Shown: piece after piece, positions 46,163-55,244 of the stretch
How positions within the stretch are numbered: position 1 is the first letter of the stretch
How the letters are laid out: the number at the start of each line of letters is the position of its first letter
Assembly (NCBI RefSeq): GCF_000023785.1
Contig: NC_012982.1
Location: 1,612,001 to 1,676,000 of the forward strand
Origin: Hirschia baltica ATCC 49814
GTDB lineage: Bacteria; Pseudomonadota; Alphaproteobacteria; Caulobacterales; Hyphomonadaceae
Direction: 5' to 3'
DNA length: 64,000 nucleotides
Made by a program: the position numbers and the translations under genes
Notes under the pieces: model-generated
What the model was told of the DNA's origin: nothing
What the model saw: the letters and a program-made list of their open reading frames with translations, nothing else
Databases searched by the model: none

Positions 46163-46909
46163 ATGGCATTACCTTTTGCGCGCTTGGGGGTGAATATTGA
46201 CCATGTTGCAACCATCCGAAATGCGCGTGGAGGGGCGTGGCCTGATCCTGCTCGGGCTGCAAAAGCTGCTCGGGATGCGGGCGCAGATGGCATAACTATA
46301 CATTTAAGAGAAGATCGCAGGCATATTCGCGATGGTGATCTTGAAGCAGTAAGTGGCGCAATGTCACTTCCTATAAATCTGGAAATGGCCACAACTGAAG
46401 AGATGCTGAAAATTGCGTTAGATTTCAAGCCTCATGCCGTTTGTTTGGTACCAGAAAAACGTGAAGAGCGCACGACTGAAGGTGGTTTGGATGTTGCACG
46501 GCTTCATAACACCGTGGCACCCTTTGTGCGACGTCTCAATGATAATGGTTCTCGAGTATCTCTCTTTATAGAACCAGACCTAGTTCAGGTTGCGGTGTCC
46601 GAAGCAATTGGCGCGCCCGTCATTGAGTTACACACCGGAAAATATGTTGAACACGTGTTTGCGGGTGAAACACAAGAAGCAGAAATTGAGCTTGAGCGCC
46701 TGAAAATTGCTGCTTCTGAAGGTAAACGTCGGGGTATTGAAGTTCACGCTGGGCATGGCCTAACTTATGATACTATTGGCCCCGTCGCGAAAATTCCTGA
46801 GATTGCCGAATTTAATATCGGGCATTTCTTAATTGGAGAGGCGATATTTGTTGGGCTTGAAACAGCGGTACGCCACATGCGCGAGTTAATTGATGAGGCG
46901 CGTGCCTGA
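46163..46909 (+). CDS. pdxJ: Pyridoxine 5'-phosphate synthase
   Basis: A protein of 248 residues. It makes pyridoxine 5'-phosphate from 1-deoxyxylulose-5-phosphate and aminoacetone phosphate. [57 protein letters not shown] and AGHGLTYDT are conserved. ATG at 46163 directly abuts the pyrE stop. Confidence 0.96.
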   Translation: MALPFARLGVNIDHVATIRNARGGAWPDPARAAKAARDAGADGITIHLREDRRHIRDGDLEAVSGAMSLPINLEMATTEEMLKIALDFKPHAVCLVPEKREERTTEGGLDVARLHNTVAPFVRRLNDNGSRVSLFIEPDLVQVAVSEAIGAPVIELHTGKYVEHVFAGETQEAEIELERLKIAASEGKRRGIEVHAGHGLTYDTIGPVAKIPEIAEFNIGHFLIGEAIFVGLETAVRHMRELIDEARA

Positions 46910-46911
46910 GC

Positions 46912-47322
46912 ATGATATTGGGCATTGGGCAGGATATGACTGACATACGGCGAATTGAAAAATCGCTGTCTAAGTTTGGTGATCGCTTTACGCAGCGTGT
47001 GTTCACGAAACAAGAGAGAGAATTAGCTGATGGTCGCAAACGGCGTGCAGATACTTATGCAAAACGTTTTGCTGCTAAAGAGGCGTGCGCTAAGGCACTT
47101 GGTAGTGGTATTTGGCGCAATGGCGTTGGGTGGCAGGATATAGGTGTCACCCGTCAGGAAAATGGTGCACCGACCCTCGAACTTTCTGGCGGTGCAAAAC
47201 TATACCTTGAAAAGCTGACACCAGACGGTATGAAGGCGAATATTCATCTGACAATAACAGACGATTATCCCTACGCTCAAGCTATGGTGATTATCGAAGC
47301 TATTGCTGTGCAAGGGGCGTAA
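46912..47322 (+). CDS. acpS: Holo-(acyl-carrier-protein) synthase
   Basis: A protein of 136 residues. It attaches 4'-phosphopantetheine to acyl carrier protein. [15 protein letters not shown] with the metal-binding Asp at the N-terminus and [17 protein letters not shown] are the AcpS motifs. It lies two bases after pdxJ; its stop codon directly abuts the rnc start, leaving no room for the lepB found here in many relatives. Confidence 0.95.
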   Translation: MILGIGQDMTDIRRIEKSLSKFGDRFTQRVFTKQERELADGRKRRADTYAKRFAAKEACAKALGSGIWRNGVGWQDIGVTRQENGAPTLELSGGAKLYLEKLTPDGMKANIHLTITDDYPYAQAMVIIEAIAVQGA

Positions 47323-48090
47323 ATGCCGAGACCGAATTCAAGCCATACTGGCAAACGTCGTCGAAATAGAGATCGAGTACGTCGGTCAACGCCGCCTAGA
47401 TTGAACAATGATGCTAGAGCGACGATACAGGAAATTGCCGGTATCAAGTTCAAAGATGTAAGTCTTTTAGATCGCGCTTTTACGCATACGAGTGCTGTGC
47501 CGGGCGAGGCTGCGGACTGGAGTAATGAACGGCTAGAGTTTTTAGGGGACCGAGTGCTTGGTCTCGTAGCGGCTAGTCAGCTTATTACGCGTTTTGAAAA
47601 AGAGCGGGAAGGTGGATTAGCCCCGCGTTTGAATGCTTTGGTTAGTCGTGATACATGTGCGAAAATCGCTGCTGAAATTAATTTGGGGCAGTATTTGATA
47701 TTGGATGCCTCTGAGAGTTCTGCTGGTGGTACAACAAAACCGTCTTTGCTTGCGAATGTTACTGAAGCTTTGATCGGTGCTATCTATCTTGATGCTGGGT
47801 TAGCAGCATCTGAACGCTTTATTGTAAAATACTGGAAAGAGTATTTTAAGACGCTCACGGATGTACCTCGTGATCCTAAATCAGCCCTTCAAGAATGGGC
47901 GCAAGGTGATGGGCGGCCAGCGCCTAACTATGAGAATATTGATCGTACAGGTCCTGATCATGCACCTGTTTTTACTGTTGAAGTGCGTGTCGAAGGTGTC
48001 AGACCTGCAAAAGGTGAAGGCTCTTCTAAGCAGGAAGCTCAAAGAGCTGCTGCAAGTGCAATGTTAAATAATGTTGGAGAAACTTCTTGA
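47323..48090 (+). CDS. rnc: Ribonuclease III
   Basis: A protein of 255 residues. It cleaves double-stranded RNA in rRNA maturation and regulation. The signature NERLEFLGDRVLGLV is near residues 67-81, a second metal-binding segment is VTEALIGAIYLDAG, and a C-terminal double-stranded RNA-binding domain (PKSALQEWAQGDGRPAPNY through SKQEAQRAAASAML) follows. The first about 27 residues are a basic leader (HTGKRRRNRDRVRRS), longer than in many homologues. Confidence 0.96.
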   Translation: MPRPNSSHTGKRRRNRDRVRRSTPPRLNNDARATIQEIAGIKFKDVSLLDRAFTHTSAVPGEAADWSNERLEFLGDRVLGLVAASQLITRFEKEREGGLAPRLNALVSRDTCAKIAAEINLGQYLILDASESSAGGTTKPSLLANVTEALIGAIYLDAGLAASERFIVKYWKEYFKTLTDVPRDPKSALQEWAQGDGRPAPNYENIDRTGPDHAPVFTVEVRVEGVRPAKGEGSSKQEAQRAAASAMLNNVGETS

Positions 48091-49082
48091 GCGATAAGCC
48101 AGAAGAATACGAAAAAGAAGATATTGAAGCTAGCCTTCAGGAACCTCGTGAAACTAGAGCTGGCTTTGTAGCCGTTATCGGTTCGCCTAATGCCGGTAAG
48201 TCCACATTGGTAAACCGGTTGGTTGGGGCAAAGGTTTCAATTGTAACGCACAAAGTGCAAACAACGCGGTTTCAAGTGCGTGGTGTGATGATGCGCGGTG
48301 ATGCTCAAGTTGTCCTCGTGGATACCCCCGGAATTTTCGCGCCAAAGCACCGTTTAGATCGTGCTATGGTGAAATCTGCTTGGGATGGAGCTGAAGGTGC
48401 AGATCAAATCATTCACCTTGTTGATGCAAGTTCTCGTTCTCATAAGATTGACGATAAGGTCACGGGTGCAGACAAAAAAACGATAATTGATGATCAGCGT
48501 ATCATTGATGATCTGAAGGCGTCTGGACGAAAAGCAATTCTTGCACTGAACAAAATAGACCTATTTGATCGCGAAGATCTCATACCCATTTCAAAAGAAT
48601 TATTCAACGAAGGTGTGTATTCAGATGTCTTCATGATTTCCGGCCTAAGAGGCGGCGGCGTCCGCCAACTGGCGGATCACATAGCAGGGAATATGCCCGT
48701 CGGTCCTTTTTTATTTCCGGAGGATCAGGCCGCAGATATGCCTTCCCGTTTGTTGGCTGCAGAAGTAACACGTGAAAAACTTATGCTTCGTTTGCATGAG
48801 GAATTACCATATCAAATGACCGTTGAAACAGAAAATTGGGAACGTTTCAAAGATGGTTCCATTCGCGTGGATCAGATTATCTATGTTGCACGCGAAGGAC
48901 ACAGAAAGATTGTGCTAGGAAAAGGTGGTCGTGCGATAAAGGACATTGGTCAGCAAGCGCGGAAGGATCTTCAAGAAATCTTTGAAACGCCGATCCATTT
49001 GTTTACACGCGTGAAAGTTTCAGAAAAATGGGCTGAAAGTCGTGAGAGGTTTTCAGCCATCGGACTGGATTTTGATGTTTAA
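48087..49082 (+). CDS. era: GTPase Era
   Basis: A protein of 331 residues with a TTG start at 48087 overlapping the rnc stop. GTP-binding motifs are GSPNAGKSTLVNRLVG, DTPGIFAPKHRLDRAM and NKIDLF; the C-terminal KH domain contains VLGKGGRAIKDIGQQARKDL. It binds 16S rRNA during 30S maturation. An insertion relative to E. coli Era is visible around residues 115-145 (KIDDKVTGADKKTIIDDQ). Last gene of the rpoZ-era cluster; recO does not follow. Confidence 0.96.
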   Translation: MSDKPEEYEKEDIEASLQEPRETRAGFVAVIGSPNAGKSTLVNRLVGAKVSIVTHKVQTTRFQVRGVMMRGDAQVVLVDTPGIFAPKHRLDRAMVKSAWDGAEGADQIIHLVDASSRSHKIDDKVTGADKKTIIDDQRIIDDLKASGRKAILALNKIDLFDREDLIPISKELFNEGVYSDVFMISGLRGGGVRQLADHIAGNMPVGPFLFPEDQAADMPSRLLAAEVTREKLMLRLHEELPYQMTVETENWERFKDGSIRVDQIIYVAREGHRKIVLGKGGRAIKDIGQQARKDLQEIFETPIHLFTRVKVSEKWAESRERFSAIGLDFDV

Positions 49083-49167
49083 CAGCCTCTCATAATTTCC
49101 TAACATTATTTGAAACGAAAATTTACGAGCATGTGCTATATTCCTTGGATACCAAAGGAGAGTGCAC

Positions 49168-49554
49168 ATGCATACGCTCGAGAAGCAGTTGTTTAGGGCT
49201 TTATGGTCTGGTGCGATATTATTTATACTTATTGTTTTAGGTTGCGCTCTTTCTGTTGCTTTAATGGTTTATTTTAAACAATATGAGCTTGGGTTAATTT
49301 TTCCGACCATTGGTGTTTTGTGTATGGTGTTTGGTGAGAAAATCCTTCGAGCCATGGAAGCCGCGGGTGGAGAAGATCCGGGTGGAGCTGGTTCGACGCT
49401 CATTAGATCAGCAGTTGTTGCTGTTGTTGTCGTCATGATTCCAACTATGTGTTGGGGGTTAGTTCTTTCAGTTTCAGGCCTTATGGTGTCTGGTATGGAA
49501 GCAGGAAATTTTCCTAAAGATGCCGCAGCATTTTCATTACTTTTTAGAAGCTAA
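49168..49554 (+). CDS. Small membrane protein of unknown function
   Basis: About 128 residues with hydrophobic segments near 14-36, 42-58 and 80-110. ATG at 49168 is chosen because AAAGGAG lies 7 bases upstream, whereas the in-frame GTG at 49162 is too close to it. I do not recognise a family. It lies 85 bp after era on the same strand; its stop overlaps the stop of the convergent glycosyltransferase gene by 3-4 bases. Confidence 0.72.
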   Translation: MHTLEKQLFRALWSGAILFILIVLGCALSVALMVYFKQYELGLIFPTIGVLCMVFGEKILRAMEAAGGEDPGGAGSTLIRSAVVAVVVVMIPTMCWGLVLSVSGLMVSGMEAGNFPKDAAAFSLLFRS

Positions 49555-50351
49555 TCGTGCATTCTTGGCGACTGATTGGCTTCATGTTGTTTCCATGCTT
49601 CACGTGCCTTTGCTAATCTAATGAACCGTGCAAACGCATAGATTACGCTTTCGGTGAAGCCATTCACCCCAAAAAGAACATATCGTCTAAGAAACATTGA
49701 TTTAAGGAAGGCTGTCATAGGTTCAGTTAGAAGTCTAAGAACCGATGGTTTTCGGCCTTTTTTAATCATGTCTTCTGCCTGCATGCTACTGTAACGATTG
49801 ATTTTTTCAATTGCATGGTGATGAGATCGGAAACAACGGTGATTAATATGATGTTTCAATTTTCCGCTGACTTCATTTGGTTTTAGAACAACTGAATCAT
49901 GCACTAATTCAGATTTAAAGCCTGCTTTTTCTCGATTGTAGAGACGAATCGGATCGTTTGAAGGAGCAAATGGGCGCGGCCCCTTATCAAATGGAAAGCA
50001 TATTAATATAGGAATTTGATAGGCAGCCAGAGGTGGTTCTTGTCCACCTTCAAACATTGAAGTGATTTCCCTGCGAAGGCTATCACTAACTTCTTCGTCA
50101 GCATCAATATTTAATAGCCACTTTTGAGAGCATAGTGTTTCCCCAAAAACTTTTTGAGGACCATACCCCGCCCATTCATTAAAAACGACGTCAGCACCTG
50201 CATTACGTGACACTTCTACAGTGTCATCTGTGCTACCACTGTCTATGACGAAAACCTCTTCAACCCAATCAATAACAGATCTTATGACAGGAAGAATACG
50301 GTCGGCTTCATCTCTTGCAATAATAAAGACTGAAAGAGGGAGCTTATTCAT
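49551..50351 (-). CDS. Family 2 glycosyltransferase (WaaE/KdtX-like)
   Basis: A protein of 266 residues. The GT-A nucleotide-binding region LSVFIIARDEADRILPVI, the DSGSTDDTVE motif and the DxD-type NIDADEEVS segment are present. The sequence ordering resembles WaaE/KdtX lipopolysaccharide-core transferases, which add a hexose to the inner core, and SFCFPF-like aromatic segments follow. ATG at 50351. No other LPS genes are adjacent apart from kdsA 10 kb away. Confidence 0.87.
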   Translation of the reverse strand: MNKLPLSVFIIARDEADRILPVIRSVIDWVEEVFVIDSGSTDDTVEVSRNAGADVVFNEWAGYGPQKVFGETLCSQKWLLNIDADEEVSDSLRREITSMFEGGQEPPLAAYQIPILICFPFDKGPRPFAPSNDPIRLYNREKAGFKSELVHDSVVLKPNEVSGKLKHHINHRCFRSHHHAIEKINRYSSMQAEDMIKKGRKPSVLRLLTEPMTAFLKSMFLRRYVLFGVNGFTESVIYAFARFIRLAKAREAWKQHEANQSPRMHD

Positions 50352-50426
50352 ATTCTATTTCCAATGGTTTAGGATTCTGCACGATGTTAGGTATCCTAAC
50401 AGTTTCGGAATTCGACAAAAGCTATC

Positions 50427-51686
50427 TTATTCTGTGCCAAGTATTTTCTCTATTTTATTAATAGGCGCAATTTCAATGCGTTCAATTGGCGGAAGAGGAG
50501 GTGCGGGTTTTGCTCCATACTTATCCAGCCAAGCACTGGTTATACGAGCGCGTTTAGCAGCGTCATGCGCCAGATCAGAATAGAATAAATTATAAGGTGG
50601 TGCCAACATGCGTGCCAGACTATTTGGCGGCGTATTTAAACTTTGATTTTTTGTATGACTTACAACTAGAAAACCATTTACACACTGGCTGGATATAGCA
50701 TTTTCCACTATTTCCGCTTCGTCTAATTGTAAAAGCTCGCTGGCATTTACCGATCCTCTATGAAGTTTTTCTCCAATTAACTCAGTCGTTGTATTTCCCA
50801 TACTTGGATTGAAACAAATAAGTTTTGCATCTCCTGTTGGTGCGATATTGTTTGCCTCATCCCAATAAACAGCGCGTGAAAGAATGTTCTTAGTACGCGC
50901 CACATCATTTTCATTAATAGTGTTCCATGATGCGATGCATCCTGTTTGTTCATCAGTAGAGCATATTTCAAAAGGGCTATTTTTGTTTGAGTACAATTTT
51001 TCAGAAGTCGGCGATTCTATTAAATAGGTTGCAACTAAACGGTTTTGCATTTGATCTGTTTGAAATTGCTTCTTTAATAATCGCCTTGCATATAGGCCAC
51101 CTTGCCCGACACCAACAAGAATAACAGCTCTACCTTGGTTTCTCGTCTCCATATAGACTTGGAAAGCTGAGTCGATGTCATCAAACGCCAGTTTAAATGC
51201 TTTTTGAGAATTTTCATTGATATTGTACTCGCCGTGAAGCGTTACCTGACGATATAATGGGGCATACACTGGCGCAAATTTTTGAAAAGGCCCTGCAAAA
51301 TTGGGAAGCATTTCAGATTGCAAACGCAATTTTGAGTCAACATTGTCAATATTGGTATTCCATCCATCTGATGAGGCTGATGTCGTTCCGTGAATAAAGA
51401 AAACATCTACGCCCCAAGGAGTTTCCCAAGCTCCATCGGGCTTTGTTTCAGGATATAGTGCCCATGATCTTGGAGCTAGATAATCAGGGCGTTCGCTTTT
51501 GGGGAGAGTGAAAGACGAAATAGGCTCTATTGATTTTAAAAAGCGAGCATTGGCTCCACTCATATAAATTATCAAATAGAGCAACGTACAGAAAATAAGA
51601 AAGCCTAACAGTGTTAGAATAATCAAAAATTTTGAATTTGACGATTTGAGAGCTGTGAATTTTAAACCAGTAAAATTTTTAACCAA
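50427..51686 (-). CDS. DUF3089-like membrane-anchored alpha/beta-hydrolase-fold protein, nucleophile apparently missing
   Basis: A protein of 419 residues with an N-terminal membrane anchor (about 20-42). The DUF3089 wording is visible: RPDYLAPRSWALYP, VDVFFIHGTTSASSDGWN, and a late HTKNQSL/YSDLAHDAAKR region. Where active relatives have a nucleophile elbow of the S-x-S-Q-G kind, this protein has VLVGVGQGGLYARRLL (about 166-181), without Ser at the expected place. It may therefore be a non-catalytic member, or use another residue. ATG/TTG start near 51686. No conserved neighbours. Confidence 0.68.
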   Translation of the reverse strand: MVKNFTGLKFTALKSSNSKFLIILTLLGFLIFCTLLYLIIYMSGANARFLKSIEPISSFTLPKSERPDYLAPRSWALYPETKPDGAWETPWGVDVFFIHGTTSASSDGWNTNIDNVDSKLRLQSEMLPNFAGPFQKFAPVYAPLYRQVTLHGEYNINENSQKAFKLAFDDIDSAFQVYMETRNQGRAVILVGVGQGGLYARRLLKKQFQTDQMQNRLVATYLIESPTSEKLYSNKNSPFEICSTDEQTGCIASWNTINENDVARTKNILSRAVYWDEANNIAPTGDAKLICFNPSMGNTTTELIGEKLHRGSVNASELLQLDEAEIVENAISSQCVNGFLVVSHTKNQSLNTPPNSLARMLAPPYNLFYSDLAHDAAKRARITSAWLDKYGAKPAPPLPPIERIEIAPINKIEKILGTE

Positions 51687-51988
51687 AAGCTCAATCCTTC
51701 AAGTGGGATATTCTAATTCTTCAAATATATACAATATATTGTAATTTAAACCATGCTAGTTGTGTAGCTATCACAATCGACGGCACGTGAATTGAGATTA
51801 AAAAAATATAAAAATACGAAGAAATGTCCATTTAATTGAATATTGCTATATTTCGGCTGCAATTATGGTGTTTTAACCAATGCTTAGGGATCGCTTTTTG
51901 AAACTTGCACAAGCAGTTCTTATATAGGTTCATAGTTTGGTTTTCGTTTAAGTCACCTCTTTGAGATGGATAGGGTAAAGCGCGTAAA
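51687..51988. other. AT-rich divergent intergenic region with a 14-bp palindrome
   Basis: About 300 bases without a convincing gene, between the divergent DUF3089-like and DUF502 genes. TACAATATATTGTA (51730-51743) is a perfect palindrome 44 bp upstream of the DUF3089-like start and could be an operator. Promoters for both flanking genes must lie here. Confidence 0.4.
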
Positions 51989-52783
51989 ATGTTCAATAAG
52001 TCTAAAAAGAACACCACAAAACAAGAAGAACATTTGTTTCATCTAAATCCAAAAAAACGAGTTGGTCCATTGGCTTGGTTGCGCTCTCGCTTCTTTACTG
52101 GAATTGTCGTAACTGCCCCGATTGCGATTACTGTTGGTCTAATTTGGGGTGTCATTACTTTCATTGATGACAAAGTAAAACCATTGATTCCCAATCAGTG
52201 GAACCCTGAAACTTACACTCAGTTTGCATTGCCTGGACTGGGGGTAATCGTTGTTTTTGTTAGTGTGTTGTTTGTCGGGATAATAGCGGCGAATTTGATT
52301 GGCCGTTCCTTAGTTGGTGCAGGTGAAGGGCTTATTGGTCGTGTTCCGCTTGTTCGTAATATATATACTGCAATAAAACAGATATTTGAAACATTGGCAG
52401 CAAGTCAGACAGATAATTTCAAAGAAGTGGTGATGCTTGAATACCCACGAAAAGGTGCATGGGCTGTCGGTTTCATAACTGCATCGGTTCGAGGCGATAT
52501 GGCAAAAAAAATGCCGGGTATGGTAGGTGTATTTGTACCAACGACGCCAAATCCGACGTCGGGATTCTTAATTTACATCCGGCGTGATGATCTTGTTGTT
52601 TTGGACATGTCTGTTGAAGAGGGTGCAAAGCTCATAATATCAGCAGGTTTAGTGGTTCCAGAAGTTGGTAATTCAAAAGCAAACAAACCGCCAGTGGCAT
52701 CAATAGCAGGTGATGAGAAGCTAAAGTTGACTGAAGATGAGATAAACACAGAAGACCTTGGTGTGCCGTCTGAAAAGATTTAA
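51989..52783 (+). CDS. DUF502 family membrane protein
   Basis: A protein of 264 residues with two membrane segments (about 30-55 and 80-105) and the DUF502 signature RSRFFTGIVVTAPIAITVGL, LPGLGVIVVFVSVLFVGIIA, and GRVPLVRNIYTAIKQIFETL. The family is widespread in proteobacteria (and plants, as LIKE-COV) with no clear biochemical role. Its stop is 3 bp from the convergent recG stop, an arrangement common in alphaproteobacteria. Confidence 0.87.
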   Translation: MFNKSKKNTTKQEEHLFHLNPKKRVGPLAWLRSRFFTGIVVTAPIAITVGLIWGVITFIDDKVKPLIPNQWNPETYTQFALPGLGVIVVFVSVLFVGIIAANLIGRSLVGAGEGLIGRVPLVRNIYTAIKQIFETLAASQTDNFKEVVMLEYPRKGAWAVGFITASVRGDMAKKMPGMVGVFVPTTPNPTSGFLIYIRRDDLVVLDMSVEEGAKLIISAGLVVPEVGNSKANKPPVASIAGDEKLKLTEDEINTEDLGVPSEKI

Positions 52784-52786
52784 TTT

Positions 52787-54850
52787 TCAGTACTTTATAG
52801 CGATATCGGTTTTAAATAATTCATTTAAAAGACTTATTGCTTCTGTCCGAGGAGGATTTGAATTTGGGCCTTCAGAAAGTAGCTGTTTCACATCGTTGCG
52901 AACAAGTTGGAACATTTCAATGTGACGAGTTAGGTCTATAATTTTAAAGTTTGGCAGTCCTGATTGTTTTAACCCTAATAGGTCCCCAGGGCCTCGTTGT
53001 TTAAAATCAGCCTCAGCAATTAGAAAACCATCTTCAGTTTCTCGCAAAGTGTTCAAACGTTTTTGACCGCTTTCAGACAAGGGCGGTTTGTATAGAAGTA
53101 AACAAGAAGAGCTTTTATCTCCACGTCCGACACGACCTCTAAGCTGATGGAGTTGAGCAAGGCCAAAGCCTTCTGCATGCTCAATAACCATTATGGTTGC
53201 TTCAGGAACGTCGATACCAACTTCAACCACTGTCGTTGCGACTAAAACACTAGCTTCGCCCGTTCGAAAAGCATCTAAGGCTGCATCTTTTTCTGCTGGT
53301 GCCATTTTGCCATGAACAAGGGCAACGGGGTGTTTTACATATTTTTGAAGTATCTCCTTACGCGCAATCACGGACGCATCTTCTGCTGTTTCAGAATCAA
53401 TTGCAGGACATACCCAGAAAGCGCGTTCGCCGCGGTCTGCTGCTTTTGCAACAGCAATCATGACATCTTCAATGCGTTCTTCAGAAGCAACGCGTGTTGT
53501 GATGGGTTTCCTTTGTTGAGGTTTTTCATCCAAAATACAAGTGTCTAGGTCACCATTGATTGCGGCGGCAAGGGAACGGGGAATGGGTGTTGCACTCATC
53601 ATCAACATGTGAGGAGCATTGCCTTTGGAGGTTAGTTTTAGCCTGTCTGCTACACCAAAACGATGCTGTTCATCGATGATTACCAAGCCTAGATTTGGAA
53701 GTTGAACATCCGTTTGGAATAAAGCTTGAGTGCCTGAAAGACAGTGTATTTCCCCAGCGGCAACTGCATCTAATAGTTCTTTTCGGCGTTTTTTGCTATC
53801 TCTTCCGGTAAGGGCTTCGCAGCGATAACCGATTGGTTTTAAAAAGTTTTGTAAGGCAGTAGCCTGTTGACGGGCAAGGACTTCAGTAGGTGACATAAAA
53901 GCCGAAAATTGACCTGAAGCAGCTGCCTGAGCAATGGCAAGCGCGGCCACGAGTGTTTTCCCTGTTCCAACATCTCCTTGCAGCATACGGCGCATTGGAA
54001 GCTCACGTGCGAGGTCAGTTTGGATGTCTTTAAATGCACGCAATTGTGCGTGCGTTGGTGAGAATTTGAGGGCTTCGAGTAGGTTATTTGTTGCGTGAGT
54101 GTGTCGGGGGATGGGAGTTGCTGGTGTTTTTTGGCGATTGAGGCGAATTTCATTCAGTGCGAATTCACGAGCAAGGGCTTCATCATATGCCAGCCGTTCA
54201 TGTGCAAGATTTAGAGCTGGTTGATCTAATGTTTCAGGTTGATGGAGTTGCTTGAGCGCATCTACAAAACTTGGCCATTTTTTTTGTTCAAGGAAAGCTT
54301 GATCAATCCACTCAGGTAATTGAGGAAGGTTTTCTAATGACGCCGAAATAGCTTTTTGGAGCAGACGGGAAGTTACACCTGCAGTCAGGCGATACACAGG
54401 CTCCACTTCAGGTGGTTCTTCTCCCTTTGCTGGATTGCAGACATGATCAGGGTGCACCATTTGTCTCTGGCCGTTAAAGTCTTCGATCAGCCCAGACACG
54501 ATCATTTCCTGGTTCATTGGAAACTGTTTTTGCAACCAAGCAGGTTGTGCGCGAAAGAAAACCAGCGTCAAGAAACCAGTATCGTCTAACAAGCGAACAC
54601 GGGTTGGTGCATTACCTTGTCCAGCAAAGACAGAATCAACAACACCGCGTACTGTTGCGATTTCACCAACAATTGTTTCAAAGAATGAATCGCGGACACT
54701 TCTGTCAATCCAATTAATCGGCAAATGCAGCAATAGATTCAATACCGTATCACCGCCAACCAGCCTTTGGAGGAGTGGAGCAGTTTTAGGACCAATGCCA
54801 GGAAGGCTTTTGAGGTCCTTAAAGAATGGAAAGAGGATTTCTGGTCTCAT
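52787..54850 (-). CDS. recG: ATP-dependent DNA helicase RecG
   Basis: A protein of about 687 residues from ATG 54850 (MRPEILFPFFKDLKSLPGIG, the usual RecG N-terminus); an in-frame start at 54889 would add 13 residues. It has an N-terminal wedge/OB domain, the helicase motifs LQGDVGTGKTLVA (Walker A), IIDEQHRFGV (DExH), MSATPIPRSLA, and the HQLRGRVGRGDKSSSCLLLY region. It remodels stalled replication forks and Holliday junctions. Divergent from sdhE-mfd. Confidence 0.95.
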   Translation of the reverse strand: MRPEILFPFFKDLKSLPGIGPKTAPLLQRLVGGDTVLNLLLHLPINWIDRSVRDSFFETIVGEIATVRGVVDSVFAGQGNAPTRVRLLDDTGFLTLVFFRAQPAWLQKQFPMNQEMIVSGLIEDFNGQRQMVHPDHVCNPAKGEEPPEVEPVYRLTAGVTSRLLQKAISASLENLPQLPEWIDQAFLEQKKWPSFVDALKQLHQPETLDQPALNLAHERLAYDEALAREFALNEIRLNRQKTPATPIPRHTHATNNLLEALKFSPTHAQLRAFKDIQTDLARELPMRRMLQGDVGTGKTLVAALAIAQAAASGQFSAFMSPTEVLARQQATALQNFLKPIGYRCEALTGRDSKKRRKELLDAVAAGEIHCLSGTQALFQTDVQLPNLGLVIIDEQHRFGVADRLKLTSKGNAPHMLMMSATPIPRSLAAAINGDLDTCILDEKPQQRKPITTRVASEERIEDVMIAVAKAADRGERAFWVCPAIDSETAEDASVIARKEILQKYVKHPVALVHGKMAPAEKDAALDAFRTGEASVLVATTVVEVGIDVPEATIMVIEHAEGFGLAQLHQLRGRVGRGDKSSSCLLLYKPPLSESGQKRLNTLRETEDGFLIAEADFKQRGPGDLLGLKQSGLPNFKIIDLTRHIEMFQLVRNDVKQLLSEGPNSNPPRTEAISLLNELFKTDIAIKY

Positions 54851-54940
54851 AAATAAATTCACGGTATTGCGACGCATACGACCTGACAATTACCTCAAAC
54901 ATGCCTATGTGTCTTTATTCGAATTTAGGAGATGATGAAC

Positions 54941-55216
54941 ATGGACGCCCGCAGACGTAAACTCCTCTTTAGAGCCAACCATCGTGGTTTCAAAGAAATG
55001 GACATGATGATGGGTGAATTTGCAGGTAAGCATCTCGATCAAATGGATGAAAAAGCGCTGGATGAATTCGAGCGACTTCTCGATACTGACGACCAAGATG
55101 TTTATGGCTGGATTATTGGTCGCGAGCAGGAACCTGAAATGCTGCAAGGTAAAGTCATGGATATGCTGAAAGCATTCGATTTACCCACTCATATGAAAGA
55201 GAAAGGACTGCTTTAG
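54941..55216 (+). CDS. sdhE: FAD assembly factor SdhE
   Basis: About 91 residues from ATG 54941, which has AGGAG 9 bases upstream; two in-frame ATGs at 54932 and 54935 are too close to that site. The RGxxE motif of the family is visible (HRGFKEMDMM), as is the helical core FERLLDTDDQDVYGWIIGRE. It covalently flavinates succinate dehydrogenase. Its position between recG and mfd is typical of alphaproteobacteria. Confidence 0.94.
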   Translation: MDARRRKLLFRANHRGFKEMDMMMGEFAGKHLDQMDEKALDEFERLLDTDDQDVYGWIIGREQEPEMLQGKVMDMLKAFDLPTHMKEKGLL

Positions 55217-55244
55217 CAGTTCATAAAAAGAGACCACGAATATA

